From: Xenoacremonium recifei
Taxonomy: Eukaryota; Ascomycota; Sordariomycetes; Hypocreales; Nectriaceae
Direction: 5' to 3'
Assembly: GCA_012184525.1 (NCBI GenBank)
Contig: WOFQ01000003.1
Location: 682,001-746,000 of the forward strand
Length of the DNA: 64,000 nucleotides
The notes under the pieces are model-generated. The model made no database searches and had not been told where the DNA came from. It was given only the letters and a program-made list of their open reading frames with translations. This document shows positions 1 to 9,031 of the stretch, piece after piece (positions within the stretch are counted from its first letter, which is position 1; every line of letters starts with the position of its first letter). Made by a program: the position numbers and the translations under genes.

Positions 1-646
1 GCTCTGAAATGCCCAGCAAGGTCCGGATTTGGTCTTGAGCTTCTCTAGAAAGGTGAAAGGCCTCGGCTCCTTGACGGATTGACTCAATCTCAGTACTCAA
101 GCTTTCGAGCTTGCACGAGTCATCCTTTGCTGAAGTGAAAAGAGCGTCAAGTCTGGTCTGGATGTTGGAACTGCCAAAAGTATCAGCACAGCTGGAGATA
201 ACGAATTAAATTAAACCAGCGTACCTTTGAAGATAAGTGAGCTGCAGGTCCAGTTGTCCTCGACACTGTATCAGCCTCTCTTCTAGTCTTCGCCGGTCGC
301 CCTCAGACCATTTGAGTCTTAGACCAGCGACCACGCTGCGGGCCCAGGACTTTCGTGAAGCTTGAGCTTTCTGAACAAGATCTATGATCTGCTGGGACAA
401 TCCTTTGCACTCATCCGCAAGTTGGCAGAGAGCTTTTTCTTCCGCTGATAGCTGTGCCTGATTTAGCGTCTGAATGTGATTGGCGAAGCGCTTCGCCTCT
501 GTCATCACAACTTGGACATGACGGCTCTCTTCAGACAGGCCGGCTGGAAACTCATAAATCTCAGCCGCAAGTTTGACAACCTTCACGCCTGAGTCGATAA
601 AGGTGATGATGCTGGATGCAAGGCCAATGGCCGATATAGGATCCAT
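1..646 (-). CDS. STAND/NLR-type protein, N-terminal part (partial, runs off left edge)
   Basis: The start codon is at 646-644 and the protein begins MDPISAIGLASSIITFIDSG. That opening, followed by a helical segment of about 150 residues, is typical of the N-terminal domain of fungal STAND/NACHT proteins (PigL_N-like and related), which act in non-self recognition and programmed cell death. Exon 1 covers 225-646. An intron at 192-224 (donor GTACGC, acceptor CCAG; only 33 bp, so the exact border is uncertain) leads into exon 2 from 191, which stays open to base 1 and reads as coiled-coil-like helices. The NTPase and repeat domains would lie outside the window. An upstream in-frame ATG at 667 exists, but MDP is the usual start of this family. 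The family is likely, but the downstream architecture cannot be known from here. Confidence 0.6.
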
Positions 647-1465
647 GGTTGATGAGAGGCCACGCACGCCTAGGAGTGACCCTACGCCAGGTTGCGTTTA
701 GTCATGCACGGAAATGAAGGTTAGGAAAAGCAGATTCAGCTGATCAGGCAACCAAATAAATCCCAACCCAACGCTGATAAGTCATGTGATGCGACCTGCA
801 TATTGGCTTGCTTACGTGGTCGAGTCCCAGCCAACAGTCTTCCGGAGGCTTGCACGGCGGCCTTTTTAAAAAGTGCAAATATTGCAAAATCCCAGTTAAC
901 TCGGAGATGAAACTCAATTATACCAAACCCCATTTCTATTTCCAGAGCTAAGCTGTTAGAGCTCTAAGCTGAGTTGGGCCTGAGGTGTGGCTGAGGAACC
1001 CGGAGTCCGGCTGACTTTGTAGTGCTCTGCCAGGGCCGAGGCTCCTGTCTCTAATACTTACGGAGTATCATTTAACCACCTCGTCTTATCGGTAAGAAAA
1101 CTCCGGTTTCTCAGATAACGTAAATATACCCACGGTTTCAAGGACACGCCTGTTCTCTTGGCGAACGGCATTTCGCAATAATGATTGGCCATTTGGCTCT
1201 TCGCTGTCTAAAGCAGATATGTCTAAATACATACATGTACTACAAAGATGGGCAAAGCTTCAAGGTTTTATTCTTAGGCACAATGAAGCAGCGAAACGTG
1301 AGTGACCGTGTATGGGGTTGTTTCAATCGACATCGTCGTGAATCTTGAACGGCGAGTGGTCCTCTGCACCGCCTGTCCTTGTAGAGCTACCGTCTCATTT
1401 CGCCATGGACGTGCTTCCCATATCCTCAGGCTTGGGACGCCCGATATTTCTTGCCGACTAGTCCT
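647..1465. other. intergenic, no gene seen
   Basis: This 819 bp stretch lies between the start of the STAND-type gene and the stop codon of the LtnD-like gene. Its short open frames have no recognisable motif. It holds one copy of the TACGGAGTA motif (1059-1067). Confidence 0.6.
1059..1067. repeat. TACGGAGTA intergenic motif, copy 1
   Basis: Perfect nonamer between the STAND-type gene and the LtnD-like gene. Confidence 0.8.
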
Positions 1466-2806
1466 TCAAGAAGACCATACACTTACTACCGCTGCCATGG
1501 CAAGTCGTGAAGATTGATCGCCTGCTCTCCTCAAGCCCATACGCATCAAGTTGAGCGCTTGGTTAGCCAAGAACACTGGGGCCTTCAGTCTCTGCGCTTC
1601 ATCAACGGCATCTTGCAGGTTGATTGCAACAGACTCTAGAGTGGAAGCGCCATCCTGGGTGGTCCAGTCTGGCTTTTGTCCTTGTTGGAAGGATTTGATG
1701 AGCGCTGGTCCGACAGAAGCAAGCATGTGGGAGCCTCCAGCTGCGTTCATGCAAACATCGAACAGTTGGTCGAGATCGAGTCCAACGAGATTTCCGAACG
1801 CAATGCATTCTGCAGCAGAGCAAAGGTGGATGCCCTTGAGAAGGTTGATGACAAGAGACAGCTTCTCTTCGTCACTGCGAGCGGTTCCGGGCCCGGCCTT
1901 GCCTTTGCCTTCATTATACAATCGAATGAGGCTGCTGTCGTCGTCTCCGCCGTAACCGCGCCCGATACCCGTGAAGTATACCTGTTCCGCCGTGCTCGTC
2001 ATAGGGGTCGGGAATAACGCTTGCCGTCCTTCAGAGGTGATGATGGCTGTGTCTTTCACAATAATGGCCAAAGCACTAGCCACAGGTTGAAAGTTTGGGT
2101 CCAACATCCTCGGACTCCTGTGCTCGAACATCCAGCTCCATCCTTCTGACTTGATAATAGCTTCCGCAGTTTTGGGAAGATCTAAGCCCAAATGGCTTGC
2201 AAACCCCATCGCCTCGGACGAAGATAGAATCTGGTTGGCGGCCAGGATTTGATGGCACATCTTCATGTTGCTGCCGGCGCCTAAGCCTCCTTTGATAATG
2301 TACAGTTTTTCTGGACCCGACAGGGCTTCTAATAATGTTCTCGCTTTCTCGATACCTGCATCCGAAGATCCAGCCATAATAGATAGAGTCCCGTTTGCCG
2401 CTCTTCCTGCTCCTCCGGACACTGGACAGTCAACAAGAATAATATCTCCACGACCACTCGAAGCCAACTGCTTCTCTAAATTCTGGATGTAACTGCACGG
2501 CACAGTTGAGCAGAGGAGCAATGTGGCTCCTCTCGGTAGCGCCGCCACAGCCGCATCCTTACCGTCAAAGAAGACGCTTTGTGCTTGCTGGGCCGTCGCA
2601 ACCATGCAGACGCAATAATCCTTGCCAGCAACGGCTTCAGAAGGTGCCGTCGCCGTTTTCCCACCGGCTTTCTCGAAGCGATCCAGGGTTGGCCCATAAA
2701 GATCAAACCCAGTGACGGGATATCCTTGTTTGATCAACTGGGTGGCCATGCCGAAGCCCATGGCTCCTAGGCCAATGAACGATACCGCCGGCTTCGTTGA
2801 CGCCAT
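1466..2806 (-). CDS. LtnD-like NAD(P)-dependent acid-sugar / 3-hydroxyisobutyrate dehydrogenase family
   Basis: This is a single-exon gene of 446 residues in the beta-hydroxyacid dehydrogenase superfamily. The Rossmann nucleotide motif GLGAMG is at 12-17, the substrate-loop motif DCPVSGGAG is at 126-134, and the catalytic-lysine segment GAGSNMKMC has Lys182. A usual 3-hydroxyisobutyrate dehydrogenase is about 300 residues. Here a second C-terminal-type helical domain (about 315-440) follows the first, as in larger fungal members and in the plant fusion proteins that join such dehydrogenases to a DUF1537 kinase and a class II aldolase. The gene is divergent from a class II aldolase, with 500 bp between starts. 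This makes an L-threonate or D-erythronate type dehydrogenase more likely than valine catabolism. The substrate is inferred and not shown; the family call is firm. Confidence 0.85.
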   Translation of the reverse strand: MASTKPAVSFIGLGAMGFGMATQLIKQGYPVTGFDLYGPTLDRFEKAGGKTATAPSEAVAGKDYCVCMVATAQQAQSVFFDGKDAAVAALPRGATLLLCSTVPCSYIQNLEKQLASSGRGDIILVDCPVSGGAGRAANGTLSIMAGSSDAGIEKARTLLEALSGPEKLYIIKGGLGAGSNMKMCHQILAANQILSSSEAMGFASHLGLDLPKTAEAIIKSEGWSWMFEHRSPRMLDPNFQPVASALAIIVKDTAIITSEGRQALFPTPMTSTAEQVYFTGIGRGYGGDDDSSLIRLYNEGKGKAGPGTARSDEEKLSLVINLLKGIHLCSAAECIAFGNLVGLDLDQLFDVCMNAAGGSHMLASVGPALIKSFQQGQKPDWTTQDGASTLESVAINLQDAVDEAQRLKAPVFLANQALNLMRMGLRRAGDQSSRLAMAAVVSVWSS

Positions 2807-3306
2807 TGTGATTAGTTTGGCTTGGATTGTGGAATTCGAGAAGCACTTCGAACTCTCGATAAGAGTGTTTGTCCAATTTCAAGTCTCTTGAGCCCGGTAC
2901 TGAAGCAAAAGATGAAAATACTCGACGACAGCCTCTCCGGCTACTTGCGGTCCATATTGTATTTGTATATTAGCATCGGGCTCATGAGAAACAACCCGCT
3001 ACTCCTTTCTGGAGAATTTCCCGCATTGGAAACCCGAGATCGGGAGCTAACGAAGAGACCCCAGTCTTGAAGCGCCCACGGTTAATATCCGACTCTGGAG
3101 CCCGGAGGGATCACCGAACCGAAGCACCAGTGCTTGCTTGGGAGCTTTAGCCTGAAGGCTGATCGTTAGGTTGGCTTGACGTTGCTTCGAAGCTCTCGAG
3201 ACACATCAGCGGAAATCAAAGCCTTCGTAGAGCCAAATCACTCTTCCTATGATTCATTGCCGGAGAAACCATCCAGATTCACCAAAAAGCCCTCCTATAC
3301 GCTAAG
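2807..3306. promoter_or_regulatory. shared divergent promoter of the dehydrogenase and the aldolase
   Basis: These 500 bp separate the two start codons. They contain a CGG-N8-CCG inverted triplet pair at 3103-3116, a geometry used by Zn2Cys6 regulators, one of which lies just beyond the aldolase. A small 82-codon frame on the plus strand (2822-3070) shows no domain and is not called. Confidence 0.45.
3103..3116. promoter_or_regulatory. CGG-N8-CCG, possible Zn2Cys6 operator
   Basis: The inverted CGG/CCG triplets with 8 bp spacing lie about 190 bp upstream of the aldolase start. Dimeric Zn2Cys6 proteins bind such pairs. A match this short can arise by chance, and no second copy with the same spacing was noticed. 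Confidence 0.25.
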
Positions 3307-4173
3307 ATGCCTCGTCCCCCTCTCTCCGAGAACCGCACCATTGCGATACTGAATGCAGCCCGCGATGGGGGTTACGCGGTCCCCGCCATGTGCTGTTACA
3401 ACATCGAGGCTGTCATTGCTACGATCCGCGCCGCGGAGGCTGCCAAGTCGCCAGTCATGGTACAGCTTTTCCCATGGGCCATAGAATACGCTGGTGACGC
3501 ACTCGTGCGTGCCGCCGCCACAGCATGTCGAGCAGCCAAGGTGCCAGCGACCTTGCATCTGGATCATGCGCAGACGCCGGAACTGATACGTCGGGCTGCA
3601 GACATTGAAGACGGCTTTGATGGCATCATGTGTGATATGAGTCATTATGAGAAGGAGGAAAACCTGTCGCTCACTCGTGAGCTGGTGGCGTACTGCCATG
3701 AGCGTGGCATTGTCGCTGAAGCCGAACCAGGACGCATTGAGGGAGGCGAGGATGGAGTTGCAGAGACGGCCGACTTAGAAGCCGTGCTCACTACGCCGGA
3801 ACAGGCAGAAGAGTTTGTTGCGACGGGAATCGAAATGCTGGCGCCTGCTTTTGGCAACGTCCACGGAGAGTATGGTCCTAGGGGAATACAGCTCGAGTAT
3901 GACCGTCTTGAGTCGATCAAAGAAGCTGTGGGTGATCGCGTACGACTCGTGCTTCATGGCGCGGACCCATTCACCGAGGAAATCTTCCAGCGGTGCATCA
4001 AGGCTGGCGTCACCAAAGTGAACATCAACAGGGGCATGAACGACCATTGCCAAGCTGTCCAGCGGGAGATGCGCGGCAAGCCTATGACGGCGGTGATGGA
4101 GGCTAGTACGAAAAGTATGCAGGCGGCGATCGAGCAGTACATGCACTGGCTGGGCAGTGCCGGAAAAGCATAA
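3307..4173 (+). CDS. class II (zinc) fructose/tagatose-bisphosphate-type aldolase
   Basis: This is a single-exon gene of 288 residues, the normal length for the family. Expected active-site pieces are visible: LHLDHAQ at 83-89 (catalytic Asp86, zinc ligand His87), the acidic loop AEAEPGRIEGGEDG at 137-150, GNVHG at 183-187 (zinc His186) and LHGAD at 216-220 (zinc His217). The phosphate loop reads KVNINRGM and not the common NIDTD form, so the substrate may not be fructose 1,6-bisphosphate. Enzymes of this group split ketose phosphates to DHAP plus an aldehyde. It is divergently paired with an LtnD-like dehydrogenase. In bacteria and plants such pairs belong to four-carbon acid-sugar breakdown, so a role there is the working inference. 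No targeting signal is evident. Confidence 0.85.
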   Translation: MPRPPLSENRTIAILNAARDGGYAVPAMCCYNIEAVIATIRAAEAAKSPVMVQLFPWAIEYAGDALVRAAATACRAAKVPATLHLDHAQTPELIRRAADIEDGFDGIMCDMSHYEKEENLSLTRELVAYCHERGIVAEAEPGRIEGGEDGVAETADLEAVLTTPEQAEEFVATGIEMLAPAFGNVHGEYGPRGIQLEYDRLESIKEAVGDRVRLVLHGADPFTEEIFQRCIKAGVTKVNINRGMNDHCQAVQREMRGKPMTAVMEASTKSMQAAIEQYMHWLGSAGKA

Positions 4174-4370
4174 AAGGAATAGCTTAGCTCAAGACTATCC
4201 GAGCAAGTTTTTGCCGTATCAAAATGCTCAAATATTCATGCCATATTACCCAACAACGTGACCCAGGCATTTTCAAGACTCCAAGAAACACAAATCAACA
4301 TCTACTATTCGTTTCAAATATACCCATGCAAGACGCCTCAAGGCAACTCTAGCCTACATGTGGCAAGCAG

Positions 4371-6736
4371 TTACATAGTCAGGTCGAAGAAGCCGATGGG
4401 GAAGTAATTCTCATCGTACATCTCTTGAGGGGGCCAATCATATGAAGCTGCTGACAACGGAACAAATCTCACTTGATGACGGTCGGCATACATATCCTGC
4501 TGGGTTGTTCCGTTAAGTGCCCCGAATGTTCCAGTAGTCCCATTGCCTAGAGCATGCACGGCAGCACTGTCCGCATAATTGTGCTGTCCGTTTTGAAGCC
4601 TCGGTACCGCAGCCGCAGTAGTCCCAGTGCTTGTCGCGGCCACTCGATCAAGCATTCTCTTCAGGCCCTTTGCAATGTGATGCGATAAATGTCGCTCACT
4701 GACGGGCATTGTTCTGAGCAGATGAATGACTTGGGAGATCACTTCAAAGGTGCGAATGTTGTCGACTTCTGGGAGGGGATACCGCCAATTCTGGATGATC
4801 TTCAGGAGGAAGACAGCCGCGTAAGTGATCATTGTGTGCAAATACAGTGGTACGCCATTGAGAGACTTGGTGATCGAGGGCTCTTTGATGATGAGGTTGA
4901 GCACCGCCAGCGCGCAGGAAATGGCAGCGTGAGCTTGTTGTTTGCGCTGCGTCGAGAACTCATGAGGGATCTGGTTCAAGCCGCGCAGAGCTAGAGAGTT
5001 CAGCTGGAATTTGGCGAAGCGGTGATGTAGTACCACTCCCTTTGCGGGATAAGACATGACGTACGGGCTGGGAGCTAATTTTTATGTTAGTTGTCATTAC
5101 ATGCTAGAGTCAAGGAGAAGTTTTCACCCAGCCGTGTCTCCCACTGTGTCAGCCAGGCGTCAATCTCGCCGCTGAAGTGATTGATTCGATCGAGCTCGTG
5201 CTCGTCCAAGACCTGGTCAATTTCTGACCCAAAGGCATTATATATCCTTGTGAGAATAATGAACAAGGAAACTTGGCTCTGCAATCGGATATCTGCTTCA
5301 GTGATTCCTGGCAGCCTCAAGAAGCTTTCATATCTCAATATAGCAACGTCCTCATGAATGACTGGAGGTCTGCCATATGCGATGCTGAAATGATGATCGC
5401 AAACATACAGTAGATACCATAAGCGTGCTCCCTCGACGTGTTGATGGTGGCCCTTAATGGCCTGCGAGTAACTGCGGTGCAAATTGAGTTCGGTGGCCAT
5501 GCGTACAGCGTGGCCTGAGAATTTCCCTGGTAAGTATCGCATCAGTACTTCTTTTCAACTTCGAGAAGGGCTTCTTCGGGGTGGAAAGTCTTACAACTAA
5601 CGCTGGGAAGCCAGAATGCTCCGATACACAACCCACGGATTGAATCCAGAATATGATGTCGGTCAAACATTCCATCACTTACCAGCCAACAGAGTTCGTT
5701 ATAGCAAATATCAAACACGTCTGTCTTTTCAGGCATGTGCAGAGCTGTCACTGACAATATCGCGGCCAACAGCAATGGCGATGAGCGGCGGACAGACGCC
5801 AAATCCTGGTGAACTAGAGCGATGCCACCCCACAGAAAATGATTCAAAGTTGTGTTGAAAATATTGAAGAGCTCTTGCGCCTCTGTTTCGCTGATCTTGC
5901 CCCGCGAGATCAAATCATTGCCGTTGGTAACAAGTTCCTCTGGCTGGGAAGAACGTAGTGAATCGCCTCCTCGCAGACTGCGGATTCGCGTGACTTCGTA
6001 CAAGCTACTCATTGGCTCAGTGACGATGGTATCAATGGCTTGTTGAGGTATGTCTGGCTCAAGGGAGTTCTCTCGCGTCATGCCCATACGAACGACTCTT
6101 TGCTGTTGACGGGTACTACCCCTCACCTCGTCGGAAGTGCCATTGGCTACAGTTGCGATATTTCTATCTACTGTCGCATTATCTGCTGGTGCAGTTTCCG
6201 AAGGAGATTGTTGTCCGTGATTCCCTACCGCTGATTGTGCCGAGTATGACTGCAACGGTGGCAACTGAAGTGCCCGCAGAACATCGGCCATTGCTGCCTG
6301 TAGGGTCTGGGAATCCTCTAGCATGTGTTTCCGCCATCTGGGTAGAATCAGACGTTAGTTTGTCAAAGTTGAACATGAAGGGACACGGAGATCATCACCC
6401 CGTCTCTTCTTCCAGAAGGGTCTGCAATGTCTTGTTCACGACGCACGTAAGATCCTTCTTACCGCACCTGTCGCATACGGAGTTGCCAGGCGGCCATGTG
6501 CACTTCACCTTTCTGCTTTGGCATTCTGTACCTGGATAAGTCTTCAGTTGGCTTGGGTTTATGAAAAGGCTAGGGCAATTGAGCCCGCCTGGATAAAGAC
6601 ACCTACAGGAGTGAACCTTCTTGGTCACTTTAGCCTCTTTCCAAGACTCAGCAGTATTTTTGACGGTGGAGCATGACTGCCTTAATGGGGAGAACGTCTG
6701 TTGCGCTGTGTCGATCGAGGAGTTCGGGCGCTTCAT
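4371..6736 (-). CDS. Zn2Cys6 transcription factor with fungal-specific TF domain
   Basis: The model has five exons: 6607-6736, 6399-6531, 5595-6337, 5128-5526 and 4371-5074. It gives 702 residues with every junction in frame. Splicing out 6532-6606 creates the first cysteine pair, and the spacing C44-x2-C47-x6-C54-x8-C63-x2-C66-x6-C73 is a correct binuclear zinc cluster. The middle region contains the Fungal_trans domain: the conserved stretch HAVRMATELNLHRS lies near its centre, and APSPYVMSYPAKGVVLHHRFAK spans the last splice junction. The gene ends 200 bp from the aldolase stop codon, so it is the obvious candidate regulator of the dehydrogenase/aldolase pair, probably as an inducer-dependent activator. 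Exon borders are inferred from splice consensus and could shift by a few bases, most easily at 5527-5594. Confidence 0.85.
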
Positions 6737-7143
6737 TCTCGGTTTGCTGCCCGCTGCTAATCCCCTTCACAGGAACTGATTAAAGGAAGCTACATCCCAC
6801 GACCCATGTATGGTTTGGGTCAGACGGCATCTCCTGTGAAGCTCCTCGGCTAGACAGGGTGTGAGTTGGGAGTAATAATAGATAGATTATTGAGCCTTGA
6901 ATAGTAACAGAGAAGATTCCTCACATCAAGAGGTAATTTACGATGCTTGTGGACACAACCCTCGTTCCTTCGATGCCTTAGGCCCCAAAATAGCCCACTA
7001 AGCTATTTCCGTCGCTCTCAGTCTCCCCAGATTCGCCCCGAGGTTTCTGGCCTTGCGGGTTTCCTTCCGCTCCTTCGGCTCCTTCGTCATGACTGATTGG
7101 CCAGCCGGAATTCTCACTGTGGATTAAGAGATACCATCCGGGC
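6737..7143. other. intergenic between regulator start and nucleoside hydrolase stop
   Basis: About 400 bp hold the promoter of the Zn2Cys6 gene and the 3' flank of the nucleoside hydrolase. A 153-codon frame on the minus strand here overlaps the hydrolase in another frame and is not coding. Nothing else was seen. Confidence 0.5.
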
Positions 7144-8509
7144 TTATTGCTGTCCTCGAGTCGCCGCTTCGGCCTTGTCCATGGCTTGTCCAAGCACATG
7201 CCAGAATCTGTTGACATCCAAACTTCTCGGAATCTTGACACCATCTTCTCCCTCTGGAAGCAGCAGCACGTTCGTTCTGCCGGTCTGAGTCTCTCCAGCC
7301 TGCGCCTGAGCATGGGTGCCTTCGGTTGGGACGCTGATGCTGAACCGCTCCCGTCTGCCCTGCTCGCCTTGCTTGTAGTCGTAGAATGGAATTTCTTCAG
7401 CTGTGCCATCCAAAACGGCAGCAACAGCCAAGGGATCATGAAGAGGCGGGCCAGCCGTCAATCCGAAAACTCGGGCGTACCTGTCAGAAAAGAACTTCAA
7501 TAGATCGGCGAACATGATGCGAACAGTGGCCGGTTCTGACTTCGGGGAAGAAGTTTGAGATGAGCCGTTGAGGAACATGCCTTGTACTTCAGGGGTAACT
7601 AAGACTTGGTGTGTCACATCCAGTGGGATCAGCGTAATCTTCAAGGCGAGAGATGGGTTTCCGAAGACCAATTGGGCTGCTTCTGGATCACACACAATAT
7701 TGAATTCTAAACGATTAGTATAATCAACAACTTTGATGACCTATTAACTTACCCCCATATGGAGTCCAGTTTCCGAACTGAAGGATGTCACCTGCCCTTC
7801 CCATGGGAGCATCGGTGAAGCCTCCTCCAACCGCACCGCCCATAATGGATAGGCCTTTGATATGGTCTGCAACACCCGGGTACTTTTCGATCATATAAGC
7901 AACATTAGTTAGAGTGCCGACAGCGATCAGCCATGCCGTGTTTGGAGTGGTGGCGAGTAACGCCGATGCCATGGCATCGATTGCAGGGACATCGGTTCTG
8001 TCTGAGACCCTTGGTTTGGGTAGAAGATCGGTTCCATCGAGCCCAGACTCGCCTTTAGAGATGGGTTGTCAGTCAATGTCAAATGGTTACAGCCTAATCT
8101 TGTATACCATGAATTCGAGGAGCATGAGCTGGCTCTCGTGCCATCGGTTTGCTGGCGCCTTTATAAACTGGGATATCGGATCGGCCGATTGCCGTCAAGA
8201 CACTCAAGGCATTCTGAGTTGTGTGTTCGACGGAAGAGTTGCCATGAACCGTACTGACACCCAGCAGCTCGATCGAAGGGTGATGTGCTGCAAGTAGAAC
8301 AGCGAAGGCATCCTAGACAGCATTAGAGCCAGGCGTAGGCAGGGATTGGGCAAATTTAGGCCAATTCATGTAAGAGAAACGTCGGTTAGAAACTCACATC
8401 ATGACCTGCAGCTGTCAGTTCAAGAGTTCCGTCGACAGTCAGCCGGTGCCCAGCCAGACTTACCTGGATCACAGTCCAGCCAAACTGGAATCTTGGAACT
8501 TGAGACCAT
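7144..8509 (-). CDS. inosine-uridine preferring nucleoside hydrolase
   Basis: Five exons (8464-8509, 8398-8405, 8108-8312, 7753-8052, 7144-7706) give 373 residues. The N-terminus reads VWLDCDPGHDDAFA, the calcium- and ribose-binding signature of the family (Asp12, Asp14, Asp18, Asp19). It is only assembled when an 8-nt exon (GTCATGAT) is used. HGESGLDGTD is formed across the third junction, and NWTPYGEFNIVCDPEAA across the fourth matches the late metal-binding region with its conserved Asp. Enzymes of this family hydrolyse ribonucleosides to free base and ribose. No signal peptide is seen, so it should be cytosolic. It is divergent from a Dal5-type permease (start codons 522 bp apart), which suggests uptake plus hydrolysis of a nucleoside or related nitrogen compound. 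Confidence 0.9.
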
Positions 8510-9031
8510 CTCTATCTTAACGTGTGTTCTTGACGTTCCAACCTGTGCAGCCTCGTTAAGACCTTTTGAGGTTTTGATCGCTGCACCTCGACGCCAGATC
8601 AGGACTCAGCACTAATAAGAGAGCCACCAACACATCGGCAGCTGAATCCAATTGCTGAAAACATAATCTTCGGGTTGCTGGCCGCCCCGAAGCCTCGCTT
8701 TGGGGCGATGTCGGAGCCCTGCCGCCTGCCAGCCGGTGGATCCCGGTAAGCAACCCGGCAGAGATCGACGAATGTTTGGAGGAGGAAACACCAGAAGGAT
8801 TAAACAGCGGGATACTGGCCGAAGATGCAAATAGCCATATCCACCTCACCCTCGCGAACATATGGGGTCCCCATACTATTTGCCTACTAACTCCACGCGA
8901 AGGAGCGCTTTCTGCAGGGTGGCACACCGTGTCGATATATATTCAGCATAGCTTCCTCATGGACCTAATCGACCGACAGTCGCTTCTCATAGTATTCTTT
9001 CGGGCGAGTCAGAACTCAACTCGACATTGAC
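8510..9031. promoter_or_regulatory. shared divergent promoter, nucleoside hydrolase / permease
   Basis: These 522 bp lie between the two start codons. An AGATAG element (GATA-factor type, 8512-8517, reverse strand) sits just upstream of the hydrolase start. This would fit nitrogen control but is short and may be chance. Confidence 0.4.

Noticed and set aside
736..933. 65-codon minus-strand frame
   Set aside because: No domain, no codon bias, no supporting splice neighbours; lies in a spacer.
2822..3070. 82-codon plus-strand frame in the dehydrogenase/aldolase promoter
   Set aside because: No recognisable motif and it would occupy most of a shared promoter.
6978..7439. 153-codon minus-strand frame overlapping the nucleoside hydrolase end
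   Set aside because: It is the hydrolase exon read in another frame; the hydrolase stop at 7144 closes a complete protein.
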